Assembly: GCF_014898055.3 (NCBI RefSeq)
Contig: NW_023601543.1
Location: 60,463,782 to 60,527,781, forward strand
Length of the DNA: 64,000 nucleotides
Origin: Talpa occidentalis
Taxonomy: Eukaryota; Chordata; Mammalia; Eulipotyphla; Talpidae
Direction: 5' to 3'
Positions 11,286 through 21,727 of this stretch are shown in pieces; positions within the stretch are counted from its first letter, which is position 1; each line of letters starts with the position of its first letter. A program made the translations under genes and the position numbers. Below the pieces are notes generated by a model. The model was given only the letters and a program-made list of their open reading frames with translations. It made no database searches and was not told where the DNA came from.

Positions 11286-11509
11286 AGACCTTACTGATAC
11301 ACGTGTCAAGAAGGATGAATCTCAAAATAAATATGCTGAAGGAAAAAAGCCTGATATAACAGCATACATACTGTATGATTTCATTTACATAAAATTCTAA
11401 AGGGTTCATCTTATCTATAGTGAGAGAAAGTAGATTAATGCTGTTCCTTGTATATCATATATACGTCAGGAAAGCTACTAAATTTATTAAATATGAACAA
11501 AGTTGTTTT

Positions 11510-12550
11510 TAGAGGTCTCAAGTGTTTTTTAATACCAACAATCAATTATTTGATTCTCTGGACACCTATTGTGGGTTCAGCAATCGGGGGATTCTGACAC
11601 TAACTAGAGCTAGCGAGACCTACAAGTCAAGGGTTCAGTCCGATAAGACTGCCCCCAATGGAAAAGCCAGTCATAAGTCTTGGACCTCCTATACTGCTGA
11701 CTAATCAGCTATTAATCCAGACTTCTCACAATTCCCTCCTCATATTTAATAATTTGCCAGAATGGCTCACAGAACTTGGGAATGAATTTTAATTACAGTT
11801 ACCAATTTCTAATAAAGGATATAATGATGGATAGAAATGAACAGCCAGATGAAGAGGTACCTATTGTGAAGTCCAGAAGGATCTTATGCATAGGAGCTCC
11901 TGTTCCCTTAAAGCTGGGGTGCACCACTCTCCACAGGAATATGTCACCAATTTGGAAGCCCTCTGAACCTCATCAGTTTTCTTTCATGGAGGTTTCATCA
12001 CGTGGTTATGGTGGATTGTTAACTCAATCTCCAGTGGTTCTTCCCTCCCCAGAAGATGGGGCTGAAAGTTCTAGGCTTCTAATCAAAGATTGATCTTTAT
12101 TTTTTTTAAGATTTATTTATTTTTATACAAGAGCTGGGGTACAGGCCAAAGGCGCAGGAGGGTAAGAGGATTCACCAGAGGCAGAGCAGGGAACAGAACA
12201 GACAGACGATCGAAATACACTGCTGAGGGGAGCAGCGGGCGCGAAATGAGAGATCTGCCGCGCCATGTGGGAATCTCCCTGGCCGGCCAGGAATTGAACA
12301 CGCACTCCAGAGGCTGCAGACAGCTTCACAGCGCTGTGCTCAACCCGCTGTGCCACTGGGGAGGTCCAAAGCTTGATCTCTATGATGGCTAGTCCCTATC
12401 CTAAAGCTATCTAGGAGCCACCAAGAATCAATTCATTAGAACAAAGGATGCTCTTGTTACCTTTATCATTCAGGAAATTTTAATGGATTTAGGAGCTCTG
12501 TGTCAGAAACTGGGACAAAGACCCAATATTTTTCTATGATACAATAAAAG
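11510..12550 (+). mobile_element. Old ERVL-like LTR, split by a SINE
   Basis: 'gccagatgaagaggtaccta', 'gtccagaagg', 'ttcatggaggtttcatcacg' and, after the SINE, 'ggatttaggagctctgtgtc' and 'gggacaaagacccaatat' run in the order I remember for an old ERVL-type LTR. A 105-codon open frame at 11776-12093 lies in it and has no protein-like pattern. Family name uncertain. Confidence 0.55.
12101..12366 (-). mobile_element. tRNA-SINE, intermediate subtype C
   Basis: Antisense copy. In sense it has the GCGGGTTGAGCACAGCGCTG head, which mixes A and B features, and a B-like 'ggcctgtaccccagctc' 3' end. Duplication 'caaagattgatctttat' (12084-12100) versus 'caaagcttgatctctat' (12367-12383), two mismatches, so it is older than the clean copies. 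Confidence 0.93.
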
Positions 12551-13059
12551 GTAAATTTATGGCTTTAGATTTATAAAGAAGAGTGCATAATTTAACAAAT
12601 AAGTAGTCATATAAATAAATAGACCAAAAGTTATCACAAAATAGTAGGAGAAAAACATGAATTTAAAATTAAAAAAAATCAGAAAAAACAATTGATAGAA
12701 TTCTAGTAAAATTCACCAGTCAGTTCTAAAATATTATGAACTGTAAATGTCATTACATATACTGAAATGGAAAATTTTGCTTGCAGTAGGGGATATAACA
12801 GGAGCTTTATAAAATTATAGGAGAATGTTATGTACAAATATGTGCTAAGAAACGTTTTCCTTTTAAAAGGAGAAATTGAGTAGTGCCATATTTTAGGGAA
12901 AATACAAAAAAGTAAAAATATCAAATTAATATAAATGAGTGGGGATAGAAGTTTTACCAGTGAGTTCTTTCAAAAATTTTAAATAGAGATAATTTTGTAT
13001 TACTAAAAAAGTTTCAGAACATGGTAGATAATAAAAAATAAACAAAAACTTAATCCTTT

Positions 13060-13255
13060 CTCTGACATATATTATCCCATTAATCTTCAAATATGCTTTT
13101 CAGGTCATTGCTATTCCTATCATATTTTACAGTTAAGAAAAAAGGCCCAGGGAGGAGTAACTCATGTCACATCACCCAGCTAATGAGTGATGAATCTTGA
13201 ATTCAAAACCAGGCATTCTGTTTCTAAAGTCTGTGTCCTTAACCAATACACTAAA
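13060..13255 (-). mobile_element. MIR SINE fossil
   Basis: 'attttacagttaagaaaaaa' followed by 'catcacccagctaatgagtg' and 'ttcaaaaccaggcattctg' is the classic MIR 'cattttacag..cacacagctag..gaacccaggtctg' order with normal decay. Confidence 0.65.
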
Positions 13256-13496
13256 AATGGTCAGTTCCTTTAGCTGTCTGTAAAAACTGCACAGTATTCA
13301 CTCTATAGTTGATTAAAAAGTACATGAAAAGGAAAATCATATCCAATATCATCATTAAATATACATAAAAATAACTTAAATATCATGAATGCAAATCCAC
13401 CAGTATATTACGAGAATAACTTACTCTAACGATGTAAACCATATTACAAGAAAACGGTAAATTTTTGGAGTCAATTAACATATTGTATCTTGGGGT

Positions 13497-13842
13497 GACT
13501 CAGTCAGCTTGGGTTGCCATGACAAAATGCCATAGACTGGAGGAGTTGAAAGAACAGAACTGTATTTTCTCACAGTTCTGGGGGTTAAATGGATCAAGGT
13601 CCAGCAGAGTCAGTTTCTGGTGAGAGTTCTTTTCATGACTCTTGTTGCTGTGTCCTTATTTGGTGGAGAGAGAAAGAACGAACTGTGTGGTGTTTCTTTC
13701 CATAAAGACACTAATTCTATCAGATTATGACCTCATTTAACCTTAATTACTTGCTAAAGGCCCTGGCTCTAAATACACTGAAGGTTAAAACTTCAACATA
13801 CAGATTTGGGAGGAAAATAATTCAGTCCATAATATTAGGCCT
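13497..13842 (-). mobile_element. MaLR LTR (MST/MLT type), antisense
   Basis: 'cagcttgggttgccatgaca', 'aaatgccatagactgg', 'tctcacagttctggggg', 'tgctgtgtcctta' and the end 'attcagtccataat' follow the antisense MaLR LTR order. Confidence 0.75.
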
Positions 13843-14110
13843 GTGATCTTCACATTAAATGGTAACAATACATTAGATTTCCTCCACTCATTTCATATAA
13901 GAGTGCTTCAAAATTTACCAATATATGAACACTTTCTTAAGAAGATAGAGATGAGCTATTTCAAATTAATAGCAAACATCATTCTTAATAGTGAAAAATG
14001 AAAGGTATTTATGTTAAATCTTAAAAGAAGTGAAGAGGACCAGCGTCACTATTACTATTTGTATTATTTAGGGGCATATATGGTAAAGATCATAAAATGT
14101 ATAACAGAAA

Positions 14111-14454
14111 TGGGAGCTAGTACTACTGGATAGGATATTTTATTTTTCTTTTGAAAAGACAATTTATTCAGGAATTCTTATACAAAACATTGTTTGGCTA
14201 CTACTTGATAGATTTTTCTGCAATTAAGCAAATTCCCTTGAATTCTGATTTCTTAGACATTCAGATATAGGCTTGACATTATTATAGTACCATAATTATA
14301 TTTCAAATATTTATAACATACAATAAAAAACAGAAGCATATTTATAATCTATTGAAATTTGGTGAGTCAGAGTGCCACAATTAACTTTTTGCTGAAAATA
14401 AGTAATTTTGAAGGAATTTGCTCTTCTTTTTCTATCATGGAAAGCTCATATATT
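14111..14454. other. No gene or recognised repeat
   Basis: AT-rich stretch with no notable open frame. Nothing recognised. Confidence 0.5.
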
Positions 14455-15912
14455 TTTTAACTGTTTTTAAAAAAACACAACATAAAATTTACCATCTTAA
14501 CCATTTTTTAGTGTACAGTACCTTAGTGTGGACTATGTGCATATTGTACAACAGATCTATAGAAAATTCCATCTTGTGGTTTTGAAATTCTATACTACCA
14601 AAATTTTGGCTGAAACTCCATTTTCTCCTCCCCCAACCCCAGACAACCACATCTGACTTTCTGTTTCTATGAGTTTGGCTACTTTAGATACCTCACATAA
14701 ATGGAATCATGCAGTATTTGTCCTGTTGTGACTAGTTTTTTTTCATTTAGCATGCCCTTAAGTTTCATCTATGTTGTAGCATGTGACAAGATTTCCTTCT
14801 TTCTTAAGACTGAATAATATTCCAGTGTAGGTGTATACTGTGTTTTCTTTACCCATTCCTCTGTTGATGGACATTTAAGTTGCTTCCACCTTGTGGCTAT
14901 TGTGAATAATGCTGCAATGAACATGGGTACACCGGTATCACTTTGAGATCCTGTTTTCAATTCTTGTGGATATATACCAAGAAGTGGGTTTGCTATACCA
15001 TATGGTAATTCTATTTTTGAGGAAACTTCATACTGTTTTTCCTATAATGGTTTTATCATTTTACATTTCTACCATTTGTCCACAGAGTTCTGACATCTCT
15101 ACATCTCATCAATGCTTGTTACTTTCTGTTTGTTTAAGATTTATTTATTTATGCATACAAGAACTGGGGTACAGGCCGGGGTGCAGGGGGTGAGAGGATT
15201 CACCAGAGACAGAGTGGGGAACAGAACAGGCAGATCTACTGAAATACCCTGCTGAGGGGAGCAGCAAGCCAAACAGGAGAGGTGGGCAGCGCCATATGGT
15301 TCAGCTCCCTGGCCAGCTGGGGATCGAAATCGTGCTGCAGTGGCTGGCAATAGCTTGATAGTGCTGTCTTTAAACCCCTGCACCACCAAAGAGGCCCACT
15401 TTCTGTTTGTTTTTGATAGTGACCAGGCTCGTGGGTGTGAGATGGTATTTCATTATGGACCTGATTTTCATTGAACATTTTTTAATATGCTTGCTGGACA
15501 TTTGTATATCTTCTTTGGGAAATATTTATTCAAGTCTTTTGCACGTTTTTCCATTTTGTTATTGTTGTTGAGTTTTAGAGTTCTTTATATATTCTGGATA
15601 TTAATCCTTTACCAGGTATACAGTTTGCAAATATTTTCTCCAATTCTGTAGGTTTTACTTTCACTCTTCCTTTGCTGTACAAATGTTTTAAAGTTTGATG
15701 TAGTTCCATTTGTCCATCTTTGCTTTTATTGTGTTTTTGGTCACATCCAACAAATGATTGCCAAATCCAAAGTCACAAAGCTTCTCCCCGAAGTTTCCTT
15801 CTACTAGTTCTATAGTTTCAGGTCTTATGTTTATGTCTTTAATCCATTTTGAGTTTATTGTTGTATTTGGCATAAGGTAAGGATTTAGCTTCATTCTTTG
15901 CATGTGTGCAAG
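14455..15912 (-). mobile_element. L1 3' segment of a probable twin-primed insertion
   Basis: Antisense L1 3' UTR from 'aacataaaatttaccatctt', then the ORF2 C-terminal part. In minus-strand translation around 14769-14960 it reads '[19 protein letters not shown]', a typical L1 ORF2 tail. It continues to 15912 at 'cattctttgcatgtg'. A SINE (15136-15397) interrupts it. The inverted 5' segment follows at 15925. Confidence 0.8.
15136..15397 (-). mobile_element. tRNA-SINE, subtype B, complete
   Basis: Antisense copy with a perfect 15-bp duplication 'actttctgtttgttt' at 15121-15135 and 15398-15412, placed inside the L1 3' segment. Sense tail 'ttgtatgcataaataaat'. The head carries TTTGGTGGTGCAGGGGTTTAA, with A-box changes. 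Confidence 0.96.
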
Positions 15913-15924
15913 ATAAAATAATTC

Positions 15925-16510
15925 TTATTTTCAGTTGATAAGATAGTCCACCCAGAAAATTCAAGTCACAAAATTCCAAAGACCATCTTAGAATTAATGA
16001 AACAAATCAAAAAAGTGATGTGTATAAGATAAATATTTATCAATCAACAAGTTACTTTAAATTAAGCAATAACTGTTTAGAAAACATAATGAAAAAAATT
16101 TCTTTCATAAGAACAATAAAACCCTTAAAAGATCCAGGAATAACCTTAGGTTGAAACATGGAGTAACCATTTGAAGCACATTAAAAATGAGCAGAAAATA
16201 AAAACAAAGATGTGGAGAACAGTATGTTCCTAAATAGAAAGTTTAAATATGGTTAAAATATCTGTCTTTCCAAAATTAAATTGAAGACATAACATATTTT
16301 GAATAAAAATATGAATAGGGGTTTTTTGGAGAATCTAACAAAATGATTATGAAGTATTTGGAAATATGAATATATCAAAATAGTTTCAAACCATTGAAAA
16401 AGTAAATGAGCAGTGACTCCTCCTCCCCAGTTTTAAAGTTATAATAATTGAAGCAGTAACAAAATAATGAAAAACTTGCAGATCTATGAAACAAGCAGCC
16501 AACTTGCGTG
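15925..16510 (+). mobile_element. Inverted L1 5' segment (twin priming)
   Basis: Sense ORF2 sequence ('agatccaggaataaccttag', 'agtttcaaaccattgaaaaa') lies directly to the right of the antisense 3' segment. It corresponds to L1 sequence just 5' of where that segment starts. This back-to-back order is the signature of twin-primed reverse transcription. Confidence 0.6.
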
Positions 16511-16559
16511 TATGAAGCAAACAACAAGTTCGTATGTGTGTGTATGCACATACACCCAT

Positions 16560-17640
16560 GTGTGAATGTCTAAAAAGTCAACATTAACAATTAATAATGT
16601 TTCTCTCATGTTGATGGAATAATAATAGGGTTCAAATTTATCTTCTTATCTGAAACAACTAAAAACTAGAAAACAAACTTATAAAACCATGACTTTCAGG
16701 ACATTGGTCAGTAAGTAGATCAGGACTGTGACTCCTGAGAAAAATTAAGGAAAGTGAGGCCTATGATCAGATTACTATCTAGAGGTAGTTTCCATAGTAG
16801 AGGGAAGGGGAATCTAAAGAAAGCCTGGTGTTCTCCTTATGTTGAAAAGCCAAAGATTGGAGTTCAGGGAAGTCAAGGAGTGTGGAGTGTGTGGGGAAGT
16901 CCTGGAAATGAGGGAGCTGCAAGAAGAGAGTTCTGGTCATCTACAGAGCATTCACTTCTAGTCTTTGGCTGCATCCTTCATCTTTTGGCTGAATCTTAAA
17001 ATGGGTGAGGAAAAAAAAAAAACTTTCCAAGTATGGGGAAAGAAACAAAGTAAGCCAAAGAATTCCCAGAGCTCATCAAGTTCTGGAAATAATTTGTGTT
17101 CGTGCTAGCCACAGTGGAAAGATCTTGTCATAGGTGAAGGCTTAGGTAGAGTACTTAGAGTACTTTAGTGGCTTTCGTAAGTAGTAAGGCTAAATTAAAA
17201 CTAGACTAAGGACTAGAGATGCACTAACAAAGTTTAAAAGCAAGCTTCAAAATGGCACAGCTGACGCCAAGTAAGTTAATGGTATACCAGAACAAAGACC
17301 AATGCTACTTAAAGGAATGATTTTTTTAAAATCCAGCACTCAACAAAGAAATACTCAAGATGTCCAGCATCTAATCAAAGCTTCACAGGCATGTAATGAG
17401 GCAAGAAAATATGACCCATAACCAGGAGAAAATTTACTCAATACAAATGAAGCCAGAAATAAGTGATGCTGGAACTAGGAAAGAATATTTGAACAACTAA
17501 TGTAATAATTATATCTCTATATTCAAGAAACCTGAGGAAAACATGAGTATGACAAAGAGAGAGAAAGATATTAAAAAGTCCCAAGTGGAGCTTCCCCACC
17601 CCCCACCAAATAAGAAGTATTTGGCTTCTTGGCAACATAG
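16560..17640 (+). mobile_element. Old L1 5' UTR, sense
   Basis: 'gaaacaactaaaaactagaa', 'gtttaaaagcaagcttcaaa' and 'gaggcaagaaaatatgaccc' match the L1M 5' UTR order and are related to 6400-7140. The end, 'gagaaagatattaaaaagtc', reaches the beginning of the ORF1 region. Confidence 0.65.
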
Positions 17641-17654
17641 AAAACCTTTTTTGT

Positions 17655-17810
17655 TTGTTTCTCAAGTAAAAATTTTAAATGGAGTTATAACACACAAAAA
17701 AAGATACACAAATTTTAAGAGTAGAGTTTGATGAATGTTTATGAAGTGAAAACACCTATATAACTCTCACCAAGATCAAAAAATGAAACATAATGAGGAA
17801 ACCGTTTAGT
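17655..17810 (-). mobile_element. Old L1 3' UTR scrap, antisense
   Basis: 'aatggagttataacacac' followed by 'gagtagagtttgatgaatgt' and 'cctatataactctcaccaag' resembles an antisense L1 3' UTR. Low information content. Confidence 0.4.
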
Positions 17811-17814
17811 ACTT

Positions 17815-17836
17815 AAAAAAAAAAAAAAAAAAAAAA
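17815..17836 (+). repeat. Poly-A run, 22 bases
   Basis: An uninterrupted run of 22 A residues. It could be a retroposon tail or simple expansion; no element body is recognisable next to it. Confidence 0.9.
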
Positions 17837-19018
17837 CAATGGAGCACTCTAGCTTGTTTTTAAAGTGAAATCGTATGGAAAATACCCCAAAACCTGAAAA
17901 AAAGATAAAAGTGGAGTTGGCAGTGTGGCAGAAGTTCTGTGGCCAACTCAGAGTTTCCTTCCTCATGCCCCCGAGGTGCTTTAGAAATTGTAAAGGATTT
18001 CAACAACTGTTGAAACCATTCCAATTTTCTTGAAGGCCCCCACAAAATAGCTTTCTTAAAGAAATTGGAATTATGAAAACTTTATTTCAGTTTAAACTTC
18101 CCTCAGTTTCCCCTAGAAAGTTTCATCTTATGCACAGAGTCCTATGAAAAACCTTAGCAGAAAGGATGAAATAATAATCATTGGCAGCAAACACCTGTGA
18201 AATCTCAACAACACAGTTTCCTCCTTTGGGCTCCTTTATTAAGCTTTCACACAAAAGTTATCCTATCATTTGCTTCTTGATACTCATCTTTACTACTTTC
18301 CCATGACAGTTTTTTTAAACATTTTCTTACTTCAGTTATAGGTTGAGGGCTATTACCTATTTACGCTGTCAAGAAAATAACAATTTTCTTAGCTGGCAAT
18401 TAAATGTACTCTTTTTTTTTTCCAGGAAAAAAGGTATACTAAGAGAAATACTGAATGCATGGTTTCTCTGGAAAACTGTAAATAAATGGACCTTAGAAAA
18501 ATATACTTTTGGACCCAATAGGTTCAATTTCTAGGCATGTTTGTCACTGCTGATCCCTCATCAGTCACAGGGGGTAATGATTTCTTCTACTTCACTGGGT
18601 GACCAAATTTGTCTTAGACTTTTCTGGGTTTTTCTTGTGCCAGAAGTTCCAGTTTAGCAAACTTGGAATGCTGGTTACCTCACTCCTGGTCATGCGAGGA
18701 GAAGGTGTGACTATTCAGAACATTTCTTATAGTTTATAACAGAGACAAGTGTGAAAATGATCCCTTGGAAGCTGACTACACAACTTCAGCATCCAGAGAA
18801 AGAGAGGGGTGGGAGAGGGTGAAAACGAATAGGGAAGGAGGCCCAATGGACGATGGTGGAGGACTATGGGTGATTTGGTGGTGGGTGCACCTGAACGGGG
18901 ATACCTGAAGGGGGGCAGGTGTATTTCCAAAATACCATCGATAATGTAAACCGATATACTTCAAAACAAGCAAAATTTAATAATATAAAAAGATTTTTTT
19001 AAAAAAACAATTAAGAGA
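17837..19018. other. No gene recognised
   Basis: Mixed sequence. Part of it (about 18760-18980, C-rich on the minus strand) has the look of an L1 3' UTR but is not assignable. No long open frame and no splice-bounded coding pattern. Confidence 0.4.
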
Positions 19019-20100
19019 TTTGAAGTAAATCAATTTTATACTTACAGTCTGCAGTTTTCAGTAACTGTGAGTCTCTGACGACCGCACCCACATAATACAC
19101 ATCTGGCCATTCTTTGACCGCTTCCAAAAGCATTGCTCCAAGTCCACAAATTGGATCTGAAACAAATTCCCAGCTTTGATGTCAGTGAGAGGGGCCACTG
19201 CCCATCCGCTGGAGCTCTCAGGCCTGCTGCCTTGATGTAAGCTTTGCAGGCTAACGTATCCCTGAATATAGGAATTCCCTCTACAGAGTCAATGTCACTG
19301 AGTTATATGAAGATCTTTAAACTTGAATTCTTCAAATCCGCTTTCTATCCAAACTGTTTTATAAGGGCAATTCCAATTGCTCTTCCCACCTGCTCTGCAG
19401 TAAGTTCTTTGAAATAGCCCCACTGCAGCCAGAAGCCACCCTGCAAGCCAAGTTGTTCTGGTTCTCAGTATCAGCTGCGTTGGCTTAAATTCTGAAATTT
19501 CATTCTGATATTCTTCTTGAAATTTTTCACTTGAGTAGTAGAAATGTAACCCCCAAATTACAATAAAAAAATAAAAACAAACAAACAAAAAAATCAAATC
19601 TCCTTGCTCCAGCATGTCTTTTTCTATTTGTTTTTCCAAGTGGCATTCTCTACTCACTTCACTTTCTTGCATTTGTCCTATTTTTCAGTATTGATTATGT
19701 CATTTTTCCCCACTTTCCATTTTAAGATGTTCCTATCTCTTGGAGAAAGTTTTTCTTGTATTGCCTCATGTTCAAGATTTATCCAAATTGAAATGGCATT
19801 CAACCAACTTTCTGGATCATCATGTATAAGTTTTTGTACTTCGTTAAATATTTTTCAGAAGAGACAGTAAGTGGAAACTCCCTTTTAATCAGCAAAAATA
19901 TTCTGTCTTTATACAGATTTTAATTTTTTGAGCATATTCAAGTCAGAACAGGTGAGAAAAATCACTTTTTGTGAAATATATTCAACCTGGGTGGCCTCCA
20001 GCCAAACCCCACCTCCCTCATCTGGCAGGGCTCCCACTGGTCCATGGTGCAGACAAGCTGGGCCCTGAGCTCTCTCCACACTGCCCACCTCTGCTGTAGT
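19019..20100 (-). pseudogene. THUMPD2P: THUMPD2 processed pseudogene, 3'-truncated
   Basis: Minus-strand translation in shifting frames follows THUMPD2, a THUMP-domain RNA methyltransferase (reported to modify U6 snRNA). Near 20000 it reads MREV then EYISQKV and SDLNMLKKLKS; near 19800 ESWLNAISIW; near 19640 LEKQIEKDMLEQGD; near 19390 AIGIALIKQFG, stop, KADLKN; near 19240 GIPIFRDTLACKAYIKAAGLR. The methyltransferase motif DPICGLGAMLLEAVKEWPDV starts at 19156. The region is continuous where the parent gene should have introns, so it is a retrocopy. Damage includes stops (TAG in place of a Trp codon), several frameshifts, a T-rich insertion of about 55 bp near 19550-19605, an apparent in-frame loss of about six codons after the SQLL residues, and loss of the C-terminal third. 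No poly-A tail is seen at the 3' side. The match is from memory of the family. Confidence 0.85.
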
Positions 20101-20164
20101 GGATCAGACTCAGCCGCCTCCCCCAACGGAAGCTTTAAAGGTGAAAAGTACAATATCTTAAAGG

Positions 20165-20410
20165 GAAGAGCTGAAAACACAGGATGGGATTAATAGGCTA
20201 TTAGACACTGCAGAAGAAAAGATGAGTGAACGTGAAATAGAGAGAAAAACTGATTAACTGAACATGATGAAAGCTTTAAAATATGTTTTTCAAAGAACAG
20301 TTAAGAAAATTAAAAGAGAAACCATTTGTAAATCACTTATCCAACAAAGGATTTGTACCCAGAATATAGGAAGAACTTTTAATACAATACACAACATTAA
20401 AAAACAAAAT
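20165..20410 (+). mobile_element. Old L1, left part, sense
   Basis: 'ggctattagacactgcagaa' then 'gaaaagatgagtgaacg' resembles L1 ORF1-region sequence. 'ttatccaacaaaggatttgt' with 'acccagaatataggaag' is typical ORF2. The CpG-rich L1 5' UTR begins immediately after, so it was inserted into this older element. Confidence 0.65.
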
Positions 20411-20423
20411 CGAGGAGGGGCGG

Positions 20424-20441
20424 AGCAACATGGCGGCGAGG
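20424..20441 (+). promoter_or_regulatory. YY1-like site at L1 start
   Basis: ATGGCGGC at 20430-20437, preceded by CAAC, fits the YY1 core. In human L1 a YY1 site near base 13-21 sets accurate transcription start. The position here, about 20 bases from the element start, is the same. Inferred from motif and position only. Confidence 0.6.
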
Positions 20442-20951
20442 AGACCCTGCGAGTAAGATCTCCCATTAAAAAAAGTGAATAGGGAGGAAAAGCGGCACGG
20501 TCCCAGTGAGAACCGGGAACGGAAGATAAACGGGTGACGCCCAGCGAACTGCCGAAGAAGAAGTGGCCATAAAAGAGGACCAGAAGGGAGGGAAGCGCAG
20601 AACCCTGCTCCCTCCCCCGCCCACAGAGGCGGCACTCTCCGACCGGCAGAGAGGAGGAAACAACAAACCAAAACGGCCAACAAGAACAAACTACGCAGCA
20701 AGCGGGACTGTGAGTGGAAAGGAACTATTGCAGCCACCACACCCCGTGAACGGGAGCTGAGGCGAACCCTGCAGGATCCGCCCGGCGGTGAGCGAACGGC
20801 TCCCGGGCGCCATTAGAGAAGAACAAAGACCCCGGGAGACGCGCACACAGCCCGGGCTGCCGGTAAGCCTGCGCGGGAAAGCGGCGCGCTCGGGGAGCTT
20901 GAAAAGCAAGTGCAGACCTGGATCGCGGCTGCCCAGGTTCCCCGCGCCTGC

Positions 20952-20993
20952 GACCTAGGCTTGCGGGGAGACGACCTAGGCTTGAGGGGAGAC
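20952..20993 (+). repeat. Two 21-bp tandem units in L1 5' UTR
   Basis: 'gacctaggcttgcggggaga' + c is followed directly by 'gacctaggcttgaggggaga' + c, one substitution apart. A recent short duplication in the L1 promoter. Confidence 0.95.
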
Positions 20994-21627
20994 GCGCGGA
21001 GGTCCTCACTGAGGTGAAGGTCCCTCCCTGAGGAGCCAGGAACCAGGCGCCCAGGCACTGGGAGCTGTGCAAAAGGCGCCATTTCCCGCGCCACTGAACT
21101 GGGCTACAGCCCGCATCCTGGAACTGAGGGCTTTGAAACTGAGACCCGGGGCACGAAAATTCGAGGCGTGGGTTCTCCACGACGGTGGGGCACAAGGCAG
21201 ACACAGCACCCCAAAGCTGTTGAGGTGTACCCTACCATTCCCGCTCTGTTCTCTGTCCCACGGCCCGGTGGGGGGAGGCGAAAAACCCAGCCCCCCAAGG
21301 ACAATAGGAGAGATCTCTTGGCGCCACCTAGCGACCAGGAAAAAAAAAGTCACTAACACCCTATAAAACAGGACATTTCTTAAGGACTGCTTGAAAAGGG
21401 CAGAAGGTTTCTGGAGGACCCAGTGGCCAGCGGGAAAGTATTCCACGCCAGGCCCTTCCGACAGCAGTCTGAGCCCAAGAGGAGCAGGCACCCACGTCTG
21501 GGGCAGACCGGCGTGCGCAGAAGAGTGTGCCTGAAACCGGAGGCGCAGGGACTGCATCCCGCTTCGCCATTTGAGAACAGGGACATTTCTTCAGTCAAAA
21601 CTGCCTAAAACCAGCAGAAAGCTCCCC

Positions 21628-21727
21628 NNNNNNNNNNNNNNNNNNNNNNNNNNNNNNNNNNNNNNNNNNNNNNNNNNNNNNNNNNNNNNNNNNNNNNNNN
21701 NNNNNNNNNNNNNNNNNNNNNNNNNNN
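21628..21727. other. Assembly gap, 100 N
   Basis: Exactly 100 N, the usual placeholder for unknown size. It cuts a young L1. The missing piece probably holds several kilobases of L1. Confidence 0.99.

Larger units (their letters stand above)
8400..11490 (+). mobile_element. Long decayed L1, sense, interrupted four times
   Basis: Reading past its insertions, this fits one old L1. The 5' UTR/ORF1 part is at 8430-9460 ('gggattaatggcagattaga' near 8969). ORF2 reverse-transcriptase surroundings are at 9650-10430 ('gaaactatagatcaataacc'). The ORF2 3' part and 3' UTR are at 10440-11490 ('gatgaatctcaaaataaata'). It is broken by SINEs at 8628, 9796 and 10621 and an antisense L1 scrap at 11140. Stops are frequent in all frames. 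Confidence 0.7.
12560..14110 (+). mobile_element. Old L1 ORF2 remnants, sense
   Basis: Separate stretches look like L1 ORF2: 12700-13040 (ending 'ttttaccagtgagttctttc') and 13850-14080 ('agcaaacatcattcttaata', then 'gtgaaaaatgaaag'). Between them lie a MIR and a MaLR LTR. Highly decayed, no coding capacity. Confidence 0.5.
20411..21627 (+). mobile_element. Young L1 5' UTR, CpG-rich, cut by gap
   Basis: Begins 'gaggaggggcggagcaacat' and is GC- and CpG-rich for 1.2 kb, in sharp contrast to the AT-rich flanks. This is how full-length mammalian L1 5' UTRs begin, with an ATGGCGGC motif some 20 bases in. Many open frames on both strands reflect GC content, not genes. ORF1 is not reached before the run of N. 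High CpG retention and a complete 5' end imply a recent, full-length insertion into the older L1. Confidence 0.8.

Noticed and set aside
11776..12093. 105-codon plus-strand frame as a small gene
   Set aside because: It sits in an old LTR that continues beyond a nested SINE, and it shows no protein family pattern.
19046..19156. A real exon of a methyltransferase gene on the minus strand
   Set aside because: Splice-like ends are present, but sequence on both sides continues the THUMPD2 coding order in other frames with stops, so it is part of an intronless pseudogene.
20725..21557. Long overlapping open frames in the GC-rich block (159 and 183 codons)
   Set aside because: They lie antisense in an L1 5' UTR. 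GC-rich sequence lacks stops, and several frames on both strands are open at once.
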